DNA from: NCEH01 sp043195195
GTDB lineage: Bacteria; Pseudomonadota; Alphaproteobacteria; Rhizobiales; Xanthobacteraceae
Direction: 5' to 3'
Length of the DNA: 64,000 nucleotides
Assembly: GCF_043195195.1 (NCBI RefSeq)
Contig: NZ_JBAFWT010000002.1
Location: 186,001 to 250,000, forward strand
Under the pieces are notes generated by a model. The model did not search any database and was not told the origin of the DNA. It worked only from the letters and a program-made list of their open reading frames with translations. Below, piece by piece: positions 56,645-64,000 of the stretch (position 1 is its first letter; each line of letters opens with the position of its first letter). A program made the translations under genes and the position numbers.

Positions 56645-57122
56645 GGACCTACTAGGGCTAGTGGGCAAGCGGCGGCGGTAGCGGGTGGAGCGGGCGTTTC
56701 GTAAGGGGTCAAGGCCCGGCGGGACGGTGGCGAAAAAATGGCCGCCGGATGCTTCGCCGGCTGTGGATGACGTGCATAAGACGGCCGCGCGGGCGCTTGC
56801 GCCATCCACAGGCTCGCCGGCCCGGAAACCTCGCGGCCGCAAGGGCGTTAGGGGTTTATTAACAGGCTGTGGTCCACTATATTTAGTAGGCGAACGGCCT
56901 CGTTGGCCCCAAATCTGTGTTTGACGGAACCGGCAGACTCACACTAGCGTCAGCCACCTCAGCGGCGGACAAATCCTAAGGCTTCGGCCCGGACCCGACC
57001 GACGCGGTTCCCCAATCACAGCAGTCCGGCCAGGGACGGCGCACGCCGCCGTACCCGCTTTGTTGCGTACCGGTTGCGCCCTTTGAGCTAATATATGCCC
57101 CCAGGGGCGAGGAGCTTCGGTC
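56645..57122 (+). promoter_or_regulatory. Long leader region of nrdJ with a candidate NrdR box
   Basis: A 478-base gap. At 56874-56890 there is CCACTATATTTAGTAGG, an A/T-centred palindrome that resembles the NrdR repressor box; a second box at the usual spacing is not clear. No cobalamin riboswitch B12-box is visible. CTGTGGATG (about 56760) and CATCCACAG (about 56809) form an inverted pair resembling partial DnaA boxes. Nothing else is recognisable. Confidence 0.5.
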
Positions 57123-60100
57123 ATGCGCGTTGAACGCCGCTACACCACGGATGGACAGTCTCCCTACGCGGCCATTCCGTTCCGCGAGACGGTGAGCGAG
57201 ATCCGCAATCCGGACGGTTCGGTGGTCTTCCGCCAGGAAGGCATCGAGGTTCCGGCCCAATTCTCCCAGGTCGCGAGCGACATCCTCGCGCAGAAATATT
57301 TCCGCCGCGCCGGCGTCCCCGCGCGCCTCAAGAAGGTGGAGGAGAATGCCGTCCCCTCCTTCCTGTGGCGCTCGGTGGCGGACGAGGCGGCGCTTGCCCA
57401 TCTGCCCAAGGACCAGCGCGTCATCGCCGAGACCTCGGCCAAGCAGGTGTTCGACCGGCTCGCCGGAACCTGGACCTATTGGGGCTGGAAGGGCGGCTAT
57501 TTCGACACGGAAGGCGACGCCCAGGCGTTCTTCGACGAGCACCGCTACATGCTCGCCATGCAGATGGTGGCGCCCAATTCCCCGCAATGGTTCAACACCG
57601 GCCTCCACTGGGCCTATGGCATCGACGGCCCGGGGCAGGGCCATTTCTATGTCGATTACCAGACCGGGGAGCTGACCGCCTCCACCTCGGCCTATGAGCA
57701 TCCCCAGCCGCATGCCTGCTTCATCCAGTCGGTGGCGGACGATCTCGTCGGCGACGGCGGCATCATGGACCTGTGGGTGCGCGAGGCGCGCCTGTTCAAG
57801 TATGGCTCCGGCACCGGCTCCAACTTCTCCTCGCTGCGCGGCGAGGGCGAGAAGCTCTCCGGCGGCGGGCGCTCGTCCGGCCTCATGAGCTTCCTGAAGA
57901 TCGGCGATCGCGCCGCCGGCGCCATCAAGTCGGGCGGCACCACGCGCCGCGCCGCCAAGATGGTGGTGGTGGATGCCGACCATCCCGATATCGAAGCCTA
58001 TGTGGACTGGAAGGTCGCCGAAGAGCAGAAGGTCGCGGCGCTGGTCACCGGCTCCAAGATCAATGCCAAGCACCTCAAGGCCGTGCTCAAGGCCTGCGTA
58101 AATTGCGACGGCAACGGCGACGATTGCTTCGACCCGGAGAAGAACCCGGCCCTGAAGCGCGAGATCAAGGCCGCCCGCAAGGCCTGCGTCGCCGACGCCG
58201 CGATCCGCCGCATCATCCAATATGCCCGCCAGGGTTATAAGGACCTGGACCTCGCCATCTACGACACCGATTGGGACGGGGAAGCCTATCTCACGGTCGC
58301 GGGGCAGAATTCCAACAATTCGGTGCGCGTCACCGACGATTTCCTGCGCGCGGTGGAAACGGACGCCGACTGGAACCTGATCCGCCGCACCGACGGCAAG
58401 GTCTCCAAGACCATCAAGGCCCGCGAATTGTGGGAGAAGATCGGCTCGGCCGCATGGCATTGCGCCGATCCCGGCATCCAGTTCCACACCGCCGTGAACG
58501 ACTGGCACACCTGCCCGGCGGGCGGCGAGATCCGCGCCTCCAATCCGTGCTCGGAATATATGTTCCTGGACGACACGGCCTGCAATCTCGCCTCGCTGAA
58601 CCTGCTGCAGTTCCGCGACGCCGAGAAGCGCTTCGACGTCGAGAGCTTCGAGCATGCGGTCCGGTTGTGGACCGTGGTGCTGGAAATCTCGGTGCTGATG
58701 GCGCAATTCCCCTCGCGCCGCATCGCCGAACTCTCCTACGAATACCGCACCCTCGGCCTCGGCTATGCCAATATCGGCGGCCTGCTGATGTCGTCCGGCA
58801 TCCCCTATGACTCGGCCGAGGGCCGCGCCATCGGCGGCGCCATCTCCGCCATTATGACCGGCATCTGCTATGCCACCTCGGCCGAGATGGCCGGCCAGCT
58901 CGGCACCTTCCCGGCCTATGACGCCAATGCCGAATCCATGCTGCGGGTGATCCGCAACCATCGCCGCGCCGCCTATGGCGAGACCGCCGGCTATGAGGAT
59001 CTCTCGGTGCGCCCGGTGCCGCTCGACCACGCCTCGATCAAGGACGCGCGCCTCTCCGCCCACGCCAAGGCGGCGTGGGACAAGGCGCTCGACGGCGGCG
59101 CGACGCATGGCTATCGCAATGCCCAGGTTTCGGTGATCGCCCCCACCGGCACCATCGGCCTGGTGATGGATTGCGACACCACCGGCATCGAGCCCGACTT
59201 CGCTTTGGTGAAGTTCAAGAAGCTGGCCGGCGGCGGCTATTTCAAGATCATCAACCGCGCCGTGCCCGAGGCGCTGCGCGCGCTCGGCTATGGCGAAGCG
59301 CAGATCGCGGAGATCGAGGCCTATGCGGTGGGCCACGGCTCGCTCGCCCAGGCCCCGGCGATCAACCACACCTCGCTGCGCGCCAAGGGCTTCGACGATG
59401 CGGCGCTGGCCAAGGCGGAAGCCGCGGTGAAGAGCGCGTTCGACATCAAGTTCGCCTTCAACCGCTGGACCTTCGGCGAGGACGTCCTGGTGAAGTCGCT
59501 CGGCGTCGCTCCGACCCAGCTTGCCGATCCCAAGTTCGACCTGCTCGCCCATCTCGGCTTCACCAAGTCCGAAATCGACATGGCCAACGTGCATGTGTGC
59601 GGGGCCATGACGCTGGAGGGCGCGCCGTTCCTGAAGGCCGAGCATCTGCCGGTGTTCGACTGCGCCTCGCCGTGCGGCCGCATCGGCAAGCGCTCGCTCT
59701 CGGTGGAAAGCCACATCCGCATGATGGCGGCGGCGCAGCCCTTCATCTCGGGCGCCATCTCCAAGACCATCAATATGCCCAACGACGCCACGGTGGACGA
59801 TTGCAAGGCGGCCTATCTGCTGTCCTGGCGCCTCGCCCTGAAGGCGAATGCGCTCTATCGCGATGGGTCCAAGCTCTCCCAGCCGCTCAACGCCCAGCTC
59901 GTGGCGGACGATGAGGACGAGGAGGATGGGGTCGAGGCGCTGGTCGCCCAGCCCGCCGCCGCCCGCACCGCCACGGTCAGCGAGAAGATCGTCGAGCGGG
60001 TGATCGAGCGCATCGTCGAGCACCGGGTGCGCGAGCGCGAGAAGATGCCCGACCGCCGCAAGGGCTATACCCAGAAGGCGGTGGTCGGCGGCCACAAGCT

Positions 60101-60845
60101 CTATCTGCGCACCGGCGAATATGACGACGGCGCGCTCGGCGAGATATTCATCGACATGCACAAGGAGGGCGCGGCCCTTCGCTCGTTGCTGAACAATTTC
60201 GCCATCGCCATCTCGCTCGGCCTGCAATATGGCGTGCCGCTGGACGAATATGTCGACGCCTTCACCTTCACCCGCTTCGAGCCCGCCGGCCCGGTGCAGG
60301 GCAACGACACGATCAAATACGCCACCTCGATCCTGGATTATGTGTTCCGCGAACTGGCGGTGTCCTATCTCGGCCGCAACGATCTCGGCCATGTGGACCC
60401 GGCCGAGACCGGCTTCGATGCCCTCGGCAAGGGCGTGGACGAGGGCCGGGCCCCGGCGTCCGCCGCCTCGCGCGTGGTCTCCAAGGGGCTGGTGCGCGGC
60501 AAGAACGTGAGCCTGCTGACGACCCCGCCGTCGGATCCCCGCGCGGCGGCCGACAATGTCACCTTGCTGCGCACCCGCACCGAGGGGGCGACCGCGCTCA
60601 AGGCCGAGCCGGAGCTATCCCCCGCCCTGCAGGAGGAGCCGCTGGCCGACGTGGCGCCGAGCCTTGAGATTAACGTCTCGACCTCGCTCAACTGGGGCGC
60701 GGCGCGCAAGGCGGATCGTCGCGCCGAAGCTCGCGCCAAGGGCTATGAGGGCGAAGCCTGCCCCGAGTGCATGAACTTCACCATGGTGCGCAACGGCACC
60801 TGCCTGAAGTGCGACACCTGCGGCGGCACCACCGGCTGTAGCTGA
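57123..60845 (+). CDS. nrdJ: Vitamin B12-dependent (class II) ribonucleotide reductase
   Basis: 1240 residues. It reduces ribonucleotides with adenosylcobalamin. The substrate-site cysteine is Cys199 (PHACFIQS), the thiyl-radical cysteine Cys476 (SNPCSEYMF) and its redox partner Cys487 (DTACNLASL). The C-terminal end (CPECMNFTMVRNGTCLKCDTCGG) carries CxxC pairs, probably a zinc ribbon or thiol relay. The ATG at 57123 has GAGGAG upstream. Class II enzymes work with or without oxygen, which suits a microaerobic diazotroph. It requires B12 made or imported elsewhere. Confidence 0.96.
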   Translation: MRVERRYTTDGQSPYAAIPFRETVSEIRNPDGSVVFRQEGIEVPAQFSQVASDILAQKYFRRAGVPARLKKVEENAVPSFLWRSVADEAALAHLPKDQRVIAETSAKQVFDRLAGTWTYWGWKGGYFDTEGDAQAFFDEHRYMLAMQMVAPNSPQWFNTGLHWAYGIDGPGQGHFYVDYQTGELTASTSAYEHPQPHACFIQSVADDLVGDGGIMDLWVREARLFKYGSGTGSNFSSLRGEGEKLSGGGRSSGLMSFLKIGDRAAGAIKSGGTTRRAAKMVVVDADHPDIEAYVDWKVAEEQKVAALVTGSKINAKHLKAVLKACVNCDGNGDDCFDPEKNPALKREIKAARKACVADAAIRRIIQYARQGYKDLDLAIYDTDWDGEAYLTVAGQNSNNSVRVTDDFLRAVETDADWNLIRRTDGKVSKTIKARELWEKIGSAAWHCADPGIQFHTAVNDWHTCPAGGEIRASNPCSEYMFLDDTACNLASLNLLQFRDAEKRFDVESFEHAVRLWTVVLEISVLMAQFPSRRIAELSYEYRTLGLGYANIGGLLMSSGIPYDSAEGRAIGGAISAIMTGICYATSAEMAGQLGTFPAYDANAESMLRVIRNHRRAAYGETAGYEDLSVRPVPLDHASIKDARLSAHAKAAWDKALDGGATHGYRNAQVSVIAPTGTIGLVMDCDTTGIEPDFALVKFKKLAGGGYFKIINRAVPEALRALGYGEAQIAEIEAYAVGHGSLAQAPAINHTSLRAKGFDDAALAKAEAAVKSAFDIKFAFNRWTFGEDVLVKSLGVAPTQLADPKFDLLAHLGFTKSEIDMANVHVCGAMTLEGAPFLKAEHLPVFDCASPCGRIGKRSLSVESHIRMMAAAQPFISGAISKTINMPNDATVDDCKAAYLLSWRLALKANALYRDGSKLSQPLNAQLVADDEDEEDGVEALVAQPAAARTATVSEKIVERVIERIVEHRVREREKMPDRRKGYTQKAVVGGHKLYLRTGEYDDGALGEIFIDMHKEGAALRSLLNNFAIAISLGLQYGVPLDEYVDAFTFTRFEPAGPVQGNDTIKYATSILDYVFRELAVSYLGRNDLGHVDPAETGFDALGKGVDEGRAPASAASRVVSKGLVRGKNVSLLTTPPSDPRAAADNVTLLRTRTEGATALKAEPELSPALQEEPLADVAPSLEINVSTSLNWGAARKADRRAEARAKGYEGEACPECMNFTMVRNGTCLKCDTCGGTTGCS

Positions 60846-61099
60846 GGCGAGCGGCGCGGGGGCACCCGTTGGCTTTGAGGATGCTTCCTTTGGTTCAAAG
60901 TAACCAGGGGTAGCGTCCTCAATTTTCCGGAACGACGAGTCGGGAATCGGCAAATCGTTTCAATGTCAGCGTCGCATGCGCCGAGAGGCGGCTTGAACAG
61001 TTGCGAAGGACGCATCGTATTCGCAACGGTATCAAGCGGCAGCTTCCCGATGCTGTAATTCAGTTTTTGAATTCATCTAAGCCTCAGCGGTAGACTGAG

Positions 61100-61855
61100 T
61101 TATGAGTGGATCACCGCATCTCCTGACGGCAAACACGCAGTCCCCGGCGCGATGCGCCAGTCGGCGGGCAGGGCGAAGGTGGTGCGCAGGCCGAGGTCGC
61201 CGGCGGGGGTGATGCGCAAGGCGCGGCTTTCGGGGCTGCGCGCCACCCAGCCAAGATGCAGCACCCGGTCCAAAAGCGCGGAGCCGAGACGGCCGGCGAG
61301 ATGCGGGCGGCGCTCGCTCCAGTCGAGGCAGGTCCGGCACAGCGGGCGGCGCGATCCACCCGCCGGCGCAAGGTCGATCCCGAAATCGCAGAAGAAGCGC
61401 TGCCCGGCCTCGGTCACGAGGCCCGCGCCGTCGCCGAGCACGACAAGATCGCGCTGGCAGAGCGCCTGCGCGATGGCCATGGCCAGCCGGCCGGCCATGT
61501 GGTCGTAGCAGGTACGCGCGAGCCGCAAAGCCTCGTCCCTGGGTCCGAGGGGATGGTGGCGCTTCGGTCCCGTGGCGGCGAGGGCCATCAGCGCATGGAG
61601 GGCCTCGGCGACCTCGGGCGAGGCCAGCCGGTAATAGCGATGCCGTCCCTGCTTCTCCAGCACGATCAGTTGCGCCGCCCAGAGCTTGGCGAGATGGCCG
61701 CTGGTGGTCTGGGCGGTGACCCCGGCGTGACGCGCCAGTTCGCCCGCCGTCAACGCCTGGCCGCCCATCAATGCGGAGAGCATGTTGGCGCGGGCGGCGT
61801 CGCCCATGAGGCTCGCCACCTCGGCAAGGGTGTTTCCGGAAACCACATTGGCCAT
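61100..61855 (-). CDS. ArsR-type winged helix regulator with C-terminal extension
   Basis: 251 residues. The N-terminal half is an ArsR-type winged helix (SLMGDAARANMLSALMGG, LTAGELARHAGVTAQTTSGHLAKLWAAQLI, QGRHRYYRL). The C-terminal half (about 110-251) includes CRTCLDWSERRPHLAGRLG and belongs to the extended family of such regulators; metal or ligand binding is not established. It is divergent from the EamA transporter gene (122-base shared region) and may control it. It converges on nrdJ with 254 bases between, in which I see only a small CTCAG-N7-CTGAG hairpin near 61082. Confidence 0.88.
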   Translation of the reverse strand: MANVVSGNTLAEVASLMGDAARANMLSALMGGQALTAGELARHAGVTAQTTSGHLAKLWAAQLIVLEKQGRHRYYRLASPEVAEALHALMALAATGPKRHHPLGPRDEALRLARTCYDHMAGRLAMAIAQALCQRDLVVLGDGAGLVTEAGQRFFCDFGIDLAPAGGSRRPLCRTCLDWSERRPHLAGRLGSALLDRVLHLGWVARSPESRALRITPAGDLGLRTTFALPADWRIAPGTACLPSGDAVIHS

Positions 61856-61977
61856 GGTTCGAGCCTAGCGCGGGCAAGGCCGCCGGTCAGCAGGGAAAGG
61901 TTCGGCCCCGGCCGAAACATGCACGCCCCTGCGCGCGCTAGGACGGGGCAACGAAGCACCGGCATCAGCGGGACACG

Positions 61978-62892
61978 ATGACACGACGTTCGAACCGGGC
62001 GATGGACCTTGCCCTGCTGCTCCTGCTCTCCACGGTGTGGGGCGCCTCCTACACCTTCATCAAGATCGGCGTGGAAACCATACCGCCGCTCACCCTGATC
62101 GCGGCGCGAACCGCGATCGCCGGGGCGATCCTCGCCGCGATCCTTGTTTGGCGCGGCGTGAGGCTGCCACGGGACGGGCGGAGCTGGCGGCGGTTCCTGG
62201 TTCAGGCCTGCCTGAACAGCGCCGTTCCCTTCACCTTGATCGCCTGGGCCGAGCAGACCACGCCCGCGGGGCTCGCGACGATCCTGAACTCCACCTCGCC
62301 GATCTTCACCTTTCTGCTCACAGCGCTCGTGACGCGGCACGAGCCGGTGACCTTTCTCAAGCTGTTCGGCGCCGCGGCCGGCCTGTTGGGCACATGCCTG
62401 ATCGTCGGGGTCGAGGCGCTCGACGGCCTGGGACAAGAGCTTTTCGCCCAGTTCGCGATCGTCGCGGCAACGCTCTGCTATGCCGGCGCCGCGGTCTTCG
62501 GCAGGAGCTTCAAGGGTCTCGATCCCATGGTGCCGGCGGCCGGCTCGCTCATCTCCGGGGCGGCCCTTCTCGTTCCGGTGAGCCTCGTGGTGGATGCGCC
62601 GTGGACCCTTGCGCCGTCACTGATGTCGGTGCTCGCGCTGCTCGCGCTTTCGGTGGTTTCGACCGCGCTCGCCTTCGTGATCTATTTTCGCCTGCTGAAC
62701 GCTCTCGGCTCCGTCGGCGCCACGGCGCAGGCCTATCTGCGGGTGCCCATCGGGGTCGCCATTGGCGTCGCGGTCCTGGGCGAGGCACTGAGCGCGACCG
62801 CCTGGATGGGGCTGGGATGCGTTGTTGTCGGGGTCGTCGCCATGACCCTGCCGGCGCGACCGCCCCGGGCAGCCCTCGCCCCCCGCGCGTGA
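61978..62892 (+). CDS. EamA-family (DMT) transporter
   Basis: 304 residues with about ten transmembrane helices in two EamA repeats (LALLLLLSTVWGASYTFIKIGV; PAGLATILNSTSPIFTFLLTAL; and in the second half STALAFVIYFRLLNALG, PIGVAIGVAVLGEALSATAWMGLGCVVVGVV). It exports small metabolites such as amino acids in related cases. The ATG at 61978 is used. It is divergent from the ArsR-type regulator, its probable controller. Confidence 0.93.
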   Translation: MTRRSNRAMDLALLLLLSTVWGASYTFIKIGVETIPPLTLIAARTAIAGAILAAILVWRGVRLPRDGRSWRRFLVQACLNSAVPFTLIAWAEQTTPAGLATILNSTSPIFTFLLTALVTRHEPVTFLKLFGAAAGLLGTCLIVGVEALDGLGQELFAQFAIVAATLCYAGAAVFGRSFKGLDPMVPAAGSLISGAALLVPVSLVVDAPWTLAPSLMSVLALLALSVVSTALAFVIYFRLLNALGSVGATAQAYLRVPIGVAIGVAVLGEALSATAWMGLGCVVVGVVAMTLPARPPRAALAPRA

Positions 62893-62902
62893 CGCGCCGG
62901 GG

Positions 62903-63349
62903 CTAGCGCGCGTCCATGCGGATCAAGGCGAGGCCGCTTTCGGGATCGTGGCGCTTGCGCAGGTGCGCCGGGCTTTCGGTGAGCATGATTTCCAGCGTGG
63001 GGCGCACGTGGGCCCGCGTGAGATGGCCGGCGAGGGCCGACCCGTCGCTGCGGCCGAGCACGGCATGGACATGCAAGGCGGGGGTGCCGTCGGGACCGAG
63101 CGCCACGTCGCCGGAGAAGGCGGCGACCTCCACTTGCTCCTGCACGGGGATTTGGAGGTATTCCTTACGCTCCCAGTCGAAATAGCTGAGCAGCGCCTCG
63201 CTGAACGCGCCGATGGCGGTGAACTGGGCGGCTGTCAGCTGCTCCTGTTGCGCGAATTTTTCCAGCACCGACATGGCTTCCTCGCCGGTCTCCAGAATGA
63301 TCGCGTACGTTCGCAACGGGCCGTTTTCCGCAAGAAGCTTGCTCTGCAT
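62903..63349 (-). CDS. PPC/DUF296 domain protein
   Basis: 148 residues of the PPC (plants and prokaryotes conserved) domain. The metal-binding histidine pattern LHVHAVLGRSDGSALAGHL is present. Bacterial members are small trimeric proteins of unknown function; DNA binding, as in the plant AT-hook proteins, is not shown. The start at 63349 is ATG. It converges on the EamA gene (10 bases apart). The gap to the next gene holds a short direct repeat. Confidence 0.9.
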   Translation of the reverse strand: MQSKLLAENGPLRTYAIILETGEEAMSVLEKFAQQEQLTAAQFTAIGAFSEALLSYFDWERKEYLQIPVQEQVEVAAFSGDVALGPDGTPALHVHAVLGRSDGSALAGHLTRAHVRPTLEIMLTESPAHLRKRHDPESGLALIRMDAR

Positions 63350-63466
63350 GAGGAGGGTCCTTGATCATTGACCTATGCCTTAGCAACCGAAAACCGGCGT
63401 CCGTGTTCCCTGAGACGTGCGCGGACGAGCCGCAAAAGCCGATGCGCCGGCGCCGGGGCGATGCTA

Positions 63467-63490
63467 ATTCCAAGACAGATTCCAAGACAG
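63467..63490. repeat. Tandem 12-bp direct repeat
   Basis: ATTCCAAGACAG occurs twice in tandem, followed by a partial third copy (ATTCC), just upstream of the gamma-glutamyltransferase gene. Confidence 0.75.
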
Positions 63491-63515
63491 ATTCCTGCCA
63501 GATGGACCCGTGCGC

Positions 63516-64000
63516 ATGAGAGACTTCGAGACCGGCGGCCGCTCGCTCGCCGTGGGCCGAAACGGCATGGCGGCGACCTCCCATCCCGATGCCACGCTGA
63601 CCGCCGTGGAGATTCTCAAGGCCGGCGGCACGGCGATGGATGCGGCGGTGGCCGCCTGCGCCGTGCAGGGGGTGGTGGAGGCGGGATCGACCGGCATCGG
63701 CGGCGATTGCTTCGCGCTTTATGCGCCGGAGGGATCGACCCGGGTCGTCGCCTATAACGGCTCCGGCCGCACCCCCGCTGCGGCGACCCTCGATTGGTAT
63801 CGCGATAACGGGCACACGACGATCGAGCGGCATTCGCCCCATGCGGTCACCGTGCCGGGCGCGGTGGAGGCCTGGGCGCGGCTGATTGCCGACCATGGCC
63901 GCATGAGCTTGCGGGAGGTGCTGGATCCAGCCATCCGCATGGCCCGCGCGGGCTATGGCATCACGCCGCGCGTGGCCTTCGACATCACGGGCCAGCTCGA
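63516..64000 (+). CDS. Gamma-glutamyltransferase family protein (cut by window edge)
   Basis: The first 161 residues of a gamma-glutamyltransferase/acylase-type Ntn hydrolase. Hallmarks are GMAATSHPDATLTAVEILKAGGTAMDAAVAACAVQGVVE, STGIGGDCFALYA, and VTVPGAVEAWARL. It lacks a signal peptide. The catalytic threonine and the autoprocessing site lie beyond the window. The ATG at 63516 has only a weak ribosome binding site (GATGGAC). Glutathione hydrolysis and acylase functions cannot be told apart from this part. Confidence 0.9.
   Translation, partial: MRDFETGGRSLAVGRNGMAATSHPDATLTAVEILKAGGTAMDAAVAACAVQGVVEAGSTGIGGDCFALYAPEGSTRVVAYNGSGRTPAAATLDWYRDNGHTTIERHSPHAVTVPGAVEAWARLIADHGRMSLREVLDPAIRMARAGYGITPRVAFDITGQL

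Noticed and set aside
56645..57122. Cobalamin riboswitch upstream of the B12-dependent nrdJ
   Set aside because: No B12-box-like conserved segment was found in the region.
57123..60392. Long open frame antisense to nrdJ (about 1100 codons)
   Set aside because: It is a codon-bias shadow in a high-GC gene. Its translation is low-complexity, rich in Gly, Ala, His and Arg, with no family resemblance, while nrdJ on the other strand is unambiguous.
1..64000. CRISPR arrays, tRNA or rRNA genes, insertion sequences, integrases
   Set aside because: No regularly spaced repeats, no recognisable RNA gene signatures and no transposase or integrase reading frames were seen; the only repeats are the short and palindromic ones listed.

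Overview
The window is a high-GC chromosomal segment of a nitrogen-fixing alphaproteobacterium. NifA carries the alphaproteobacterial C-x11-C-x19-C-x4-C oxygen-sensing motif and, from memory, resembles Azorhizobium caulinodans NifA closely. Together with ChpT, EipA-like and DUF2865 genes this suggests the Xanthobacteraceae (Azorhizobium/Xanthobacter type). That placement is inference; no 16S rRNA or other marker is present.

Layout. (1) 1-3.7 kb, minus strand: a NifA/sigma54 operon nifIscA - nfu-type nifU fragment - nifS - nifT - SIR2-like gene, closed by a rho-independent terminator, then nifB (cut by the window edge) with its own promoter. (2) 3.8-10.5 kb: an unexplained block with an AAA+ ATPase, a divergent 202-residue protein, a Rieske ferredoxin plus FAD amine-oxidase pair, and a plus-strand run of a small protein, a rhodanese and two more small proteins. 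(3) 10.6-19.7 kb: an aromatic catabolic cluster (enol-lactonase, CoA transferase, thiolase, muconolactone isomerase and others) divergent from a hydroxyacyl-CoA dehydrogenase and a PcaR-type IclR regulator, with three palindromic operators between them. (4) 19.9-28.7 kb, minus strand: nifHDKENX - DUF269 - DUF683 - nif-specific ferredoxin III. (5) 29.2-34.6 kb, plus strand: fdxN-sufBCDS behind a perfect NifA-type promoter. (6) 34.8-43.2 kb: an LRV iron-sulfur protein, nifA with a FixK box, ahpC-ahpD with a NifA-type promoter, a YqeB-like gene plus modD, and nifV-cysE. (7) 43.2-64 kb: mostly ordinary chromosome: LysR, DUF2865, coiled-coil, EipA-like, chpT, flavin and molybdopterin enzymes, marC, queD/queE, a VOC dioxygenase, a DUF559 pseudogene among palindromic repeats, mutL, B12-dependent nrdJ, an ArsR-type regulator, EamA, PPC and the start of a gamma-glutamyltransferase.

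How the genes work together. nifHDK encode nitrogenase. nifB, nifE, nifN, nifX, nifV and DUF269/DUF683 proteins build and deliver FeMo-cofactor. NifS, Nfu, NifIscA and a NifA-linked SufBCDS set supply Fe-S clusters. FdxN and ferredoxin III carry electrons. CysE supplies O-acetylserine, so cysteine, for sulfur. ModD and the YqeB-like protein point to molybdenum handling. AhpC/AhpD protect against peroxide. NifA is probably induced under low oxygen through a FixK-type box, and in turn drives at least five sigma54 promoters here (nifB, nifIscA, nifH, fdxN-suf, ahpC), each with TGT-N10-ACA activator sites about 90-130 bp upstream. The yqeB-like and nifV genes also have sigma54-type elements but no close activator site.

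No tRNA, rRNA, CRISPR array, insertion sequence or integrase was seen.
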